NCBI RefSeq assembly: GCF_000230555.1
Contig: NC_016078.1
Location: 2,480,001 to 2,544,000, forward strand
Source: Pelagibacterium halotolerans B2
GTDB lineage: Bacteria > Pseudomonadota > Alphaproteobacteria > Rhizobiales > Devosiaceae
Length of the DNA: 64,000 nt
Direction of reading: 5' to 3'
Shown: positions 27,211 to 35,252 of the stretch, piece by piece
Position numbering within the stretch: the first letter of the stretch is position 1
How the letters are laid out: each line of letters begins with the position of its first letter
Notes under the pieces: model-generated
What the model saw: the letters and a program-made list of their open reading frames with translations, nothing else
Databases searched by the model: none
Told to the model about the DNA's origin: nothing
Made by a program: the position numbers and the translations under genes

Positions 27211-27336
27211 TCAGCCCTGGCGGGCCTTCATACGCTTGTTGACCTTGTTGATGATATAGACGCGGCCACGACGGCGAACCAGCTTGTTGTCCCGGTGACG
27301 GGTCATGAGCGCCTTGAGCGAGTTGCGGATTTTCAT
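27211..27336 (-). CDS. rpmJ: Large ribosomal subunit protein bL36, cysteine-free (type B)
   Basis: A 41-residue basic protein, [14 protein letters not shown] to NKRMKARQG, matching bL36 of the YkgO type. It has none of the Cys/His zinc ligands of classical bL36. This form is standard in alphaproteobacteria. GAGG lies five bases before the ATG at 27336. The upstream gap holds a hairpin-rich stretch related to the intergenic repeats. Confidence 0.93.
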   Translation of the reverse strand: MKIRNSLKALMTRHRDNKLVRRRGRVYIINKVNKRMKARQG

Positions 27337-27386
27337 TTTAACCTCAGACAAAAAGAGATCTGCGGAGCTCAAGGCACCGCTTCGGA

Positions 27387-27476
27387 GCGTTTCCCGGACA
27401 TGTGATCGCCACTTGTCCGGTCGGAAACGCGACCAACTAACGACCGGGATCGCCCCAGCCGTGCTGAAGCGATCCC
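27387..27476. repeat. Diverged bipartite hairpin element upstream of rpmJ
   Basis: GCGTTTCC (27387-27394) pairs with GGAAACGC (27423-27430), and inside it GGACA/TGTCC extends the stem imperfectly. A second perfect inverted repeat, GGGATCGC (27446-27453) with GCGATCCC (27469-27476), follows. The two-hairpin plan and the GACCAA spacer resemble the element at 24571-24676, but sequence identity is much lower. No separate rpmJ promoter was found in this gap. Confidence 0.5.
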
Positions 27477-27579
27477 AAAGTTGGCGCGAACATAGGGGCA
27501 AAGGCCCCCTCTGTCAACGCGAGTCGCTGGCAGCGCTCTCAGATTTTGCGCTACCCCCGGCATGGTGTAGATTGGGCAT

Positions 27580-28089
27580 ATGAACACGACACTGCCCCCA
27601 CGGCTGGCCATTCTGATCACCTCCGCCAATGGTGAGCTTTCCAGCACGCTGGCCGCCATGCTGCGCCGGCTGGGGCTGACCAATACGCGCATCGCCCGTG
27701 ACAGCGCCGAGGCCTTTCGTCTTCTGAGCCAATCGCCCTATGACGCAATGATTATCGATAATGCCATAGGGCCCGAGGACGGAATATCGGTCACGCGTCG
27801 CGTTCGCCTCAACGCCGCCGCACCCAATCGTGCCATGGCCATCGTCATGGTGTCGGGCGACATGCCCTCCGAACAGACCCGAGAAGCACAGGACGCAGGC
27901 ATCGACGAGTTCGTTCACCTGCCGACCACTGCCCAAACCCTTGCTGCCCGGCTTGAATCGGCCATCGCCGCGCCCAGGCCCTTCGTCGTCTCTCCCACCT
28001 ATGCCGGGCCGGATCGCCGCCGCGAAGAGACCCCCATTGACGGTCAGGACCGACGCACTCCGGTCAACGGTTCACCGAAGCCCTCCTGA
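27580..28089 (+). CDS. Stand-alone response regulator receiver protein
   Basis: A 169-residue single-domain receiver. The CheY-like fold covers about residues 8-132, with the phosphoacceptor Asp60 in AMIIDNAIGPEDG and a conserved-lysine region replaced by FVHLPTT, so the switch Lys seems to be missing. The C-terminal 35 residues carry the GPDRRRE motif seen in a group of alphaproteobacterial receivers of unknown role. No output domain or kinase is adjacent. A TTGCGC/TAGATT pair with 16-base spacing lies so close that the message could be nearly leaderless. Confidence 0.8.
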   Translation: MNTTLPPRLAILITSANGELSSTLAAMLRRLGLTNTRIARDSAEAFRLLSQSPYDAMIIDNAIGPEDGISVTRRVRLNAAAPNRAMAIVMVSGDMPSEQTREAQDAGIDEFVHLPTTAQTLAARLESAIAAPRPFVVSPTYAGPDRRREETPIDGQDRRTPVNGSPKPS

Positions 28090-28092
28090 GGG

Positions 28093-29121
28093 TCAACTCT
28101 GCGCCCGGGTCCGCGTGCCCACCGGATCGGCCAGGATTTCCTCCCAGCGGATGCACGAAACATCCGATCCGTTATCGGCTGTCTCGAGCGGCGGCACCAT
28201 CTGCGCACATCGATCCACGGCGTAAGGACACCGGGTCCGGAAATAGCACCCCGACGGCGGGTTGATTGGAGACGGTATTTCCCCTTCCAGCCCCTCTATC
28301 TTGTGCTCACGCGCCAGTTTGGGATCGGCTATGGGAACCGCCGTCAACAGCGCGCGGCTGTAGGGATGGCGCGGATCGGTGTAGAGCGTCTCGCTGTCCG
28401 CAAGTTCGGCAATGCGACCCAGATAGAGCACAAGAATGCGGTCCGACACATGCCGCACCACGGAAAGATCGTGACTGATAAAGATCAGCGTCAGCCCGAA
28501 TTCTTCCTTGAGGTCGGCCAGAAGATTGAGAATCTGGGCCTGGATCGAAACATCGAGCGCCGAAACCGGCTCGTCGCACAAGATCAGCTTGGGCCCTGTC
28601 ACCAGCGCCCGGGCGATGCCGATACGCTGAGCCTGCCCGCCCGAGAACTCGTGCGGATAACGGTTCATCATCTCAGGCAGCAGCCCCACCGCGTCCATCA
28701 TCTCACGCACCCGCTTGCGGCGCTGCTCGGCATTCATCTCCGGCTTGAGCGTCCTGAGCGGATCGGCGATGATCTCACCAACCGTCATGCGCGGATTGAG
28801 TGAGGCAAGCGGATCCTGAAAGATAATCTGGAGATCGGTGCGCGCCTTGCGCATCTGGTCCTTGGAAAACTCCGTCAGGTCCTTGCCCAGCCACACGACC
28901 TTGCCGTCATCGGGTTCGATGAGCTGCAGGATGCAGCGGCCCAGGGTCGATTTCCCGCACCCGGACTCGCCCACGATCCCCACGGTCTCGCCACGCTTGA
29001 CGGTGAAACTCACGTCATCGACGGCAGTCAGCATCAGCGGCTGGTTGAACAGTCCGTTGGCGATGGCGAAACGCTTGGTCAGGTTTTCGACGTTGAGCAA
29101 TATTGGCGTTTGATCGTTCAT
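28093..29121 (-). CDS. oppF: Oligopeptide/dipeptide ABC transporter ATP-binding protein (OppF type)
   Basis: A 342-residue cytosolic ATPase. Walker A is GESGCGKST, the ABC signature is SGGQAQRIGIARAL and Walker B is LILCDEP, followed by the OppF-type C-terminal extension with the cysteine cluster PPSGCYFRTRCPYAVDRC, which in relatives can hold an iron-sulfur cluster. It is the last gene of the opp operon; its ATG overlaps the oppD stop by four bases. Three bases separate its end from the convergent receiver gene. Confidence 0.93.
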   Translation of the reverse strand: MNDQTPILLNVENLTKRFAIANGLFNQPLMLTAVDDVSFTVKRGETVGIVGESGCGKSTLGRCILQLIEPDDGKVVWLGKDLTEFSKDQMRKARTDLQIIFQDPLASLNPRMTVGEIIADPLRTLKPEMNAEQRRKRVREMMDAVGLLPEMMNRYPHEFSGGQAQRIGIARALVTGPKLILCDEPVSALDVSIQAQILNLLADLKEEFGLTLIFISHDLSVVRHVSDRILVLYLGRIAELADSETLYTDPRHPYSRALLTAVPIADPKLAREHKIEGLEGEIPSPINPPSGCYFRTRCPYAVDRCAQMVPPLETADNGSDVSCIRWEEILADPVGTRTRAQS

Positions 29122-30116
29122 TTTACCGCCAATTCCTTTTCCATGTCCGCTTCGGTCATCTCGCCCTCGTAAAAGCAGGCGCTCAACCGGTTATGCTCTC
29201 TCACGATCAGGTCGGGCCGTTCCCTCACGCAGCGGTCGAACCGGAAGGCGCAACGCGGGTTGAACGAGCAGCCGGGGGGCAGATTGGTAAGGTTGGGCGG
29301 AAGGCCCTTGATGGGAGCAAGCCGGTCCTTGCCTTCCTTGACGTGCGGCGTGGAATGCAGAAGGCCGAACGTATAGGGGTGGCGCGGGTCGTAGAACAGC
29401 CCCTCGACCGGACCCTGTTCGACGACACGCCCCGCATACATCACCATCATCTCGTCGGCGAGCCCCGCCACCACGCCCAGATCATGAGTGATGATGATCA
29501 GCGCCGTGTTAAACTTGTCGGTCAGTTCCTCGAAGAGCTTGAGCATCTGCGCCTGCACCGTCACGTCGAGCGCCGTTGTCGGCTCGTCGGCGATCAGAAC
29601 CTTGGGATCGCACAGCAATGCCATGGCGATCATCACGCGCTGACGCTGGCCGCCCGAAAGCTCGTGCGGAAAACGGCGCAGGATGCGCCGCGGGTCCGGA
29701 AGATGGACCGTCCTGAGCATTTCCTCGGACTTCTCCATGGCCTCGGAACGCTTCATGCGCTTGTGGAACATGAGCACTTCGGTCATCTGGTCCGCAACGC
29801 TCAGATAGGGATTGAGCGAGGTCATGGGATCCTGGAAGATCATGGCCATGTCCCGGCCGCGTATCCTGTTGAGATCGCGGGGCTTCATGCCAATCAGTTC
29901 CTGGCCGTCGAGCTTGACCGAACCCTCGACCTCGCCATTGCCGGCCAGAAGTCCCATCGCGGCCATCACCGTCTGGCTCTTTCCCGATCCCGATTCCCCG
30001 ACGATGGCCAGCGTCTGACCGGGTCCGATCGAAAAGTTCATCTTGTTGACGGCGCGCACAATGCCGTCGGGCGTTTTGAACGACACCGAGAGGTCGGTGA
30101 CTTCAAGCATAGTCAT
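29118..30116 (-). CDS. oppD: Oligopeptide/dipeptide ABC transporter ATP-binding protein (OppD type)
   Basis: A 332-residue cytosolic ATPase with Walker A GESGSGKSQT, signature SGGQRQRVMIAMAL and Walker B VLIADEPTTALD. The C-terminal OppD extension has the cysteine motif LPPGCSFNPRCAF. The start at 30116 (MTMLEV) follows AAGGACGATC; the open frame continues to 30155 without a better site. It pairs with OppF to drive transport through OppB and OppC. Confidence 0.93.
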   Translation of the reverse strand: MTMLEVTDLSVSFKTPDGIVRAVNKMNFSIGPGQTLAIVGESGSGKSQTVMAAMGLLAGNGEVEGSVKLDGQELIGMKPRDLNRIRGRDMAMIFQDPMTSLNPYLSVADQMTEVLMFHKRMKRSEAMEKSEEMLRTVHLPDPRRILRRFPHELSGGQRQRVMIAMALLCDPKVLIADEPTTALDVTVQAQMLKLFEELTDKFNTALIIITHDLGVVAGLADEMMVMYAGRVVEQGPVEGLFYDPRHPYTFGLLHSTPHVKEGKDRLAPIKGLPPNLTNLPPGCSFNPRCAFRFDRCVRERPDLIVREHNRLSACFYEGEMTEADMEKELAVK

Positions 30117-30129
30117 GATCGTCCTTTCC

Positions 30130-31074
30130 TCACCGGTCGCGCGGGTCGAGCGCATCGCGCAGACCGTCGCCGATGAAGTAGAAGCTGAACAGGGTCACGA
30201 TGAAAAAGAACAGTGGGAACAAGAGCTGCCACAGCGTGCCGTACATCACGGTGCCCGCACCTTGTGAAATGAGCGCACCCCACGAGGTAAGCGGCTCCTG
30301 GACACCCAGGCCGAGGAAGGAAATGAAGCTCTCGGTCAGGATCATCTGCGGCACCAGAAGCGTGGCATAGACCACCACAATGCCCATCAGGTTGGGCACG
30401 ATATGCCGGAAGATGATCGTGAAGTGCCCGGCCCCGCCGGCTCGCGCCGCCTCGACGAATTCCTTTTCCTTGAGCGATAGCGTCTGCCCGCGCACGATGC
30501 GTGACATATCCAGCCAAGAGAGCAGCCCGATACCCACATAGAGCATGGTGATCGAGCGTCCGAAAACCACAAGCAGCAGGATCAGAACGAACATATAGGG
30601 GATCGAGAGCAAAATATCGACGATCCGCATCATGATCGAGTCGATGCGTCCACCGAAATATCCTGCCACCGCTCCGTAGAACGTCCCCACGATCACCGCG
30701 ATGCCCGCGCCGACAAAGCCGACCATCAGCGAAATCTGGCTGCCCTGGACGACGCGGGAAAAAAGATCGCGCCCCAGATCGTCGGTTCCGAAATAGTGTC
30801 CCGATTCAAGCGAAGGCGCGCCTGCGGTGCGCACGTTTCCGAGCACCGACCAATCGATTTCCTCATTGGACCATGCCGCAAAGAAATGACCGGTGAACGC
30901 AAAGAGCGCCACGAGAATAAGAACCACAAGGCTGACAACCGAGGGGGCATGCTTGAAGAACCGCCGCGCCGCATCTGCCCAAAGGGACCGGCCCTTGGTG
31001 GCGATTTCGTAGTTGGCGTCGTCAACACCGATGGGTTCGGCCGAAGCTTCGACCCGTACTGGCCTCAATACCAT
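30130..31074 (-). CDS. oppC: Oligopeptide ABC transporter permease (OppC type)
   Basis: A 314-residue inner-membrane protein with an N-terminal cytosolic segment, about six membrane helices and the EAA loop EFVEAARAGGAGHFTIIFRH that contacts the ATPases. AGGAGG lies six bases before the ATG at 31074. It follows oppB by ten bases. Confidence 0.93.
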   Translation of the reverse strand: MVLRPVRVEASAEPIGVDDANYEIATKGRSLWADAARRFFKHAPSVVSLVVLILVALFAFTGHFFAAWSNEEIDWSVLGNVRTAGAPSLESGHYFGTDDLGRDLFSRVVQGSQISLMVGFVGAGIAVIVGTFYGAVAGYFGGRIDSIMMRIVDILLSIPYMFVLILLLVVFGRSITMLYVGIGLLSWLDMSRIVRGQTLSLKEKEFVEAARAGGAGHFTIIFRHIVPNLMGIVVVYATLLVPQMILTESFISFLGLGVQEPLTSWGALISQGAGTVMYGTLWQLLFPLFFFIVTLFSFYFIGDGLRDALDPRDR

Positions 31075-31084
31075 TGTCGGCCTC

Positions 31085-32008
31085 CTAGTACCGGATGCGT
31101 GGGTCGATCCACGCATAGAGAATGTCCACGATCAGGTTGAACAGGATGGTGAGCGTGCCCAAAAGGATCGTGATGCCCATGATGACCGAATAATCCCGGT
31201 TGAAGGCAGAATTGGTGAAAAGCTGCCCGATGCCGCCGGTGGAAAAATAGACGTCGATAATCACCGAACCGGTGACCATCCCGACAAAGGCCGGACCCAG
31301 ATAGGAGAGCAATGGCATCAGTGCGGGCTTGAGCGCGTGCCGCACGATGACGTGGCTCGCCGGCATACCCTTGGCGCGTGCCGTACGGATAAAGTTCGAG
31401 TTGAGCACTTCGAGCATTGAAGATCGCGTTATGCGGGCGATCGAAGCCATATAGCTCGTCCCCAGCGCGATGACCGGCATGATGACGTAGTTCCACTGAC
31501 CACCGCTCCATCCGCCACCGGGCAGCCAGCGCAGCCAGAGCGTGAAGACGATCACCAGAATGGGAGCCATGACGAAATTGGGCAGCACCTGGGCGCCGAT
31601 GGACGTTCCGACCGAAAGGTAATCGAGCCAGGTGTTATGCCGCACCGCCGCGGCAATGCCGAGGGAACAGCCGAAAAGAACGGCAAGCACGAACGACCAC
31701 GTGCCATAGGTCAGGGTGACCGGGAAGCCCTGCGCGATGATGTCGTTGACCGTGCGATCCGTGTAGGCAAAGGACGGGCCGAAATCGAAACGCGTTATGA
31801 TCCCGACCATGTATTCCCAGAGCTGCAGGTGCCAGGGCTGGTCGAGACCGAACTTGGCCTCGATATTGGCCAGCACCTGCGGCGGTAACGGGCGTTCGGA
31901 ATTGAACGGACCACCTGGAGCAAGCCGCATCAGAACGAACGAGAATATAATCAAAAGCAAAAGCGTCGGGATGGCGACCCCGAGGCGCTTGAGGATGTAT
32001 TTCAACAT
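31085..32008 (-). CDS. oppB: Oligopeptide ABC transporter permease (OppB type)
   Basis: A 307-residue inner-membrane protein with six membrane helices, the conserved N-terminus MLKYILKRLGVAIPTLLLL and the EAA loop NFIRTARAKGMPASHVIVRH. The APGGPF motif after the first helix is typical of the family. It is separated from oppA by a 169-base gap that contains a stable hairpin. Confidence 0.93.
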   Translation of the reverse strand: MLKYILKRLGVAIPTLLLLIIFSFVLMRLAPGGPFNSERPLPPQVLANIEAKFGLDQPWHLQLWEYMVGIITRFDFGPSFAYTDRTVNDIIAQGFPVTLTYGTWSFVLAVLFGCSLGIAAAVRHNTWLDYLSVGTSIGAQVLPNFVMAPILVIVFTLWLRWLPGGGWSGGQWNYVIMPVIALGTSYMASIARITRSSMLEVLNSNFIRTARAKGMPASHVIVRHALKPALMPLLSYLGPAFVGMVTGSVIIDVYFSTGGIGQLFTNSAFNRDYSVIMGITILLGTLTILFNLIVDILYAWIDPRIRY

Positions 32009-32134
32009 GTCGATGATCCGTGCACGGACGTCGCGGCAACCTGGCCGGTTCGGCAGTAGACAGCGCTTTGCGAATACAGTGCAAAGGCGCGTGTGAGGCT
32101 ACGGCGCCCTGTCATTTCTTTACCCCGAAAAGGG

Positions 32135-32163
32135 GGAGTCCCGCACAAAACGTGCGAGACTCC
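32135..32163 (-). terminator. Intercistronic hairpin between oppA and oppB
   Basis: On the minus strand GGAGTCTCGCAC (32163-32152) pairs with GTGCGGGACTCC (32146-32135) with a single wobble and a five-base loop, followed by CCCTTTTC. Its place right after the binding-protein gene suggests a partial terminator or a 3' stabiliser that gives more oppA than transporter message. Confidence 0.65.
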
Positions 32164-32177
32164 TGTGATTGGCCTGA

Positions 32178-33800
32178 TTATTCGGCGGCGACCTTGTAAA
32201 GGTCTTTCGAATACCAGTTCTGCTCGACGTTATTGACCGGCCATTCCTGAATCTGCGGATTCAGCATATAGACGCCGGCGTAGTGGTAGAGCGGAAGAAC
32301 GGGCATGTCTTCGGCGACGATTTCTTCGATTGCCGTGTAGTTGGCGCTCGGATCGGACATCGTCTTGGCCTCGGCCAGAAGTTCGTCGACTTCCGGGTTG
32401 GAGTAGGCGGAGTCGTTGTAGCCCGAATTGGTGTCCATCAGATCGAGGAACGTGGAGGCTTCGTTGTAGTCGCCACACCAGCCGGCGCGGGCGATCTCGA
32501 AGTCGCCGTTGCCACGCGCATCAAGGAAGGTGTTCCATTCCATGTTGTCGAGCGTGGTCTGCACACCGAGCTTCTGCTGCCACATTTGCGAGATGACCGT
32601 GGCCAGTTCGCGGTGCGCTTCGTCGGTGTTGTAAAGAATCGAGAGTTCGAGCGGATTGTCCGCGCCGTACCCTGCTTCTTCAAGCATCTGGACGGCCATT
32701 TCGTCGCGCTCGGCCTGGGTCATTTCACCGAACTCAACCGAAGGAACCTCGAAGTTCGCGGTCGCACCCGGGGTAAAGGTGTAGGCCGGGATCTGGCCGC
32801 CCTGCAGGATCTGATCGGTGATGACGTTGCGGTCGATCGCATAGGCCAAAGCCTTGCGGACATTGACGTCCTTAAGGGCCTCGGGGCCATTCTCGCGCAG
32901 GTTGATGTTGTAGTAATAGGTGCACAGCCGCGGGAACGAGATGGCCGTATCGGGATATTCCTCCGCAAGGCGCGGATATTCGCCGGTCGGGATTTCGGTG
33001 CGGTCGAGTTCGCCGGCAAGGAAGCGCGTCAGGGCCTGGTTTTCATCGTTGATGACAAGGGCTGTGACGGTTTCGAGGACGGTGTTTTCCGCATCCCAAT
33101 AGGTGTCTGACTTGACGCGGACAGAGCGTTCCTGGGGAACGTGCTCGGAAAGCGTGTAGGCGCCGTTGGTGACGAGGTTTTCCGGACGGGTCCACTGGTC
33201 GCCATGTTCCTCGATCACCCAGCTGGGGGACGGGAAGGTCGAAGCGTGCGTGGTCATTGCCGCGAAATAGGGCAGCGGAGCCGACAGGTGAACGACAAGC
33301 GTGTGGTCGTCGACGGCTTCGACGCCGAGCTCGGAGGGCTCCATTTCGCCGGCGATGATTGCACCGGCATTTTCGATCGACATCAATTCGCCGAACCATG
33401 CGTAGGGCGAAGCGGTCTCGGGATCAACGAGCCGCTGCCATGCATAGACAAAATCGCCGGCGGTCACCGGCGTGCCATCGGACCACATCGCGTCATCGCG
33501 CAGAGTGAAGGTCCATTCGGTGTTGTCTTCGTTGGGGGTCCACTCAGTGGCCACACCCGGAGCCAGTTCGCCGTCAGCGGTCTGGGTCAACAGGCCCTCG
33601 AACAGGTCACGTACGATTTCCGAACCAGATACGTCTTCCACGATCTGGGGATCGACCGAGCTGTGCTCGTCGAGAACGCGATAGGTAAAGCTCTGGTCCT
33701 CTGCCAGCGTAACCCCATCGGGAACATTGGCGGCCATGGCGGGCGCGACGAGGAACGTCGTCGCGGCAAGTGCCGCCAAAAGCTTGGTAGTACGTGTCAT
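32178..33800 (-). CDS. oppA: Oligopeptide ABC transporter substrate-binding protein
   Basis: A 540-residue periplasmic family-5 binding protein. The signal peptide is MTRTTKLLAALAATTFLVAP, ending AMAAN. The mature protein has the OppA/MppA landmarks FEGLLTQTADGELAPGVATEW and the C-terminal WPVNNVEQNWYSKDLYK. Overall layout matches E. coli OppA more than DppA, so peptides of several residues are the likely ligands. AAGGAGA precedes the ATG at 33800. It is the first and probably most expressed gene of the operon. Confidence 0.92.
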   Translation of the reverse strand: MTRTTKLLAALAATTFLVAPAMAANVPDGVTLAEDQSFTYRVLDEHSSVDPQIVEDVSGSEIVRDLFEGLLTQTADGELAPGVATEWTPNEDNTEWTFTLRDDAMWSDGTPVTAGDFVYAWQRLVDPETASPYAWFGELMSIENAGAIIAGEMEPSELGVEAVDDHTLVVHLSAPLPYFAAMTTHASTFPSPSWVIEEHGDQWTRPENLVTNGAYTLSEHVPQERSVRVKSDTYWDAENTVLETVTALVINDENQALTRFLAGELDRTEIPTGEYPRLAEEYPDTAISFPRLCTYYYNINLRENGPEALKDVNVRKALAYAIDRNVITDQILQGGQIPAYTFTPGATANFEVPSVEFGEMTQAERDEMAVQMLEEAGYGADNPLELSILYNTDEAHRELATVISQMWQQKLGVQTTLDNMEWNTFLDARGNGDFEIARAGWCGDYNEASTFLDLMDTNSGYNDSAYSNPEVDELLAEAKTMSDPSANYTAIEEIVAEDMPVLPLYHYAGVYMLNPQIQEWPVNNVEQNWYSKDLYKVAAE

Positions 33801-33884
33801 AATGGTCGTCTCCTTATATTTGGACGTTGTGATGCTTCCAGCCCACGGTTGCCCTCTTTTTTTGAAACGGGGCAACTCAAACAA

Positions 33885-33917
33885 AGATCAACGGGGAAAA
33901 ACATTCCCCGTTGATCT
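33885..33917 (-). terminator. Rho-independent terminator of the fadE-fadJ-fadI operon
   Basis: A perfect 14-bp stem, AGATCAACGGGGAA with its complement and a five-base loop, lies 46 bases after the fadI stop. Read leftward it is followed by TTGTTTG. It separates the fad operon from oppA. Confidence 0.8.
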
Positions 33918-33962
33918 GGAACGGGAGCCTATCCTTGCTCAAATGGCTTTGACAAGCACTGA

Positions 33963-35249
33963 TTAATTTGCGCGTTCCACAATTGCCGCAACGCCCATGC
34001 CGCCCGCCGTGCAGACGGAAATCAGCGCCCGGTTTTTTTCTTGTGTATTCAAAAGCTTGGCTGTCATTCCCAGAATGCGGGCCCCGGTCGCGGCAAAAGG
34101 ATGGCCATATGCGAGAGAAGAGCCAAAAACGTTAATTTTATCCACAGGCACCGCTCCCAGAGGATCATCTCGCCCCAAAACCGCCCGATTGTAGTCGGGA
34201 TCTTCCCATGCGGCCAATGTGCAAAGCACCTGCGCCGCGAAGGCCTCATGCAACTCGAACAGATCGATATCGGCAAAGCCCAGACCGCTGCGCCGCATCA
34301 GGTCGGAAACCGCGATGGTCGGCGCCATCAAAAGCCCGTCGCCATGGGCGAAATCATTGGCCGAAACGGCTCCCATGGTCAGATAGCCAAGGATCGGCAG
34401 ACCGCGTTCCCGTGCCCAATCCTCACTGGCCAGAAGCACCGAGGATGCCCCATCGGTCAGCGGTGTGGAATTGGCAGCCGTAAGCGTCCCTTTGCCCGAT
34501 TTCTTGTCGAAAGCCGGCTTCATCGTGGCCATTTTCTCAAGGCTGGCATCGGGCCGGACATTGTTGTCCTTGTAGATGCCGGCGCAGGGCACGATCAAAT
34601 CGTCGTGAAACCCCGCATCATAGGCGGCCGCGGCGTTCTGGTGGCTGCGCAGCGCCAGCAGGTCCTGCGCCTCGCGTGAAATCCCCCATTGCTTGGCCAT
34701 CAATTCGCAATGCTCGCCCATCGACAGCCCCGTCCGAGGCTCCTGGGTCGAGGGGGCCACCGGCGCGATCTCGCCGAAATTGAAGCCCTTGAAGGCCGAA
34801 AATTTCTCCCCGGTCGTCCGGGCGCGCGAGAGCGCGATCATGCGCTTTTGCATTTTCGGCCCCAGCACCACCGGGCTGTCCGAAACCGTATCCGAGCCCG
34901 CGGCGATGCCGCTGTCGATTTCGCCGGTGGCAATCTTGGCTCCCAGCATCAGCGCCGCCTGCAGCGATGTCCCGCAGGCGATCTGCACCGTCGTTCCCGG
35001 CGTTTGCGGCGACAGGCCCGCATCGAGCAACGCCTCGCGCGCGAGATTGAAATCCTTGGAATGGGAAATGACCGACCCGGCCATTACCTCCCCGACCCGC
35101 TGTCCCTTGAGCCCGTACTTGTCGGCCAGCCCGCCGATGGCGGTCGAGAGCATTGAAAGGTTGGTTTCGTTTTCATAACCCGTATAGGCACGGCAGAACG
35201 GGATGCGCGCCGATCCAACGATGGCGACTTTGCGCAGTGTCAGTGTCAT
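33963..35249 (-). CDS. fadI: Acetyl-CoA C-acyltransferase (FadI-like thiolase)
   Basis: The thiolase cleaves 3-ketoacyl-CoA to acetyl-CoA and a shortened acyl-CoA. The 428-residue protein is closer in length to FadI than FadA. Cys92 in IACGTSLQAA is the acyl-accepting nucleophile, His383 in GHPFAATG and Cys413 in CTAGGMG are the other catalytic residues, and HEAFAAQ is present. It starts three bases after the fadJ stop and forms the trifunctional complex with it. It is the last gene of the leftward fad operon. Confidence 0.92.
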   Translation of the reverse strand: MTLTLRKVAIVGSARIPFCRAYTGYENETNLSMLSTAIGGLADKYGLKGQRVGEVMAGSVISHSKDFNLAREALLDAGLSPQTPGTTVQIACGTSLQAALMLGAKIATGEIDSGIAAGSDTVSDSPVVLGPKMQKRMIALSRARTTGEKFSAFKGFNFGEIAPVAPSTQEPRTGLSMGEHCELMAKQWGISREAQDLLALRSHQNAAAAYDAGFHDDLIVPCAGIYKDNNVRPDASLEKMATMKPAFDKKSGKGTLTAANSTPLTDGASSVLLASEDWARERGLPILGYLTMGAVSANDFAHGDGLLMAPTIAVSDLMRRSGLGFADIDLFELHEAFAAQVLCTLAAWEDPDYNRAVLGRDDPLGAVPVDKINVFGSSLAYGHPFAATGARILGMTAKLLNTQEKNRALISVCTAGGMGVAAIVERAN

Positions 35250-35252
35250 GAT

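Noticed and set aside
27211..27501. Longer 96-residue version of bL36
   Set aside because: The upstream 55 codons lie in hairpin sequence and do not resemble the family; GAGG immediately precedes the internal ATG that gives the normal 41 residues.
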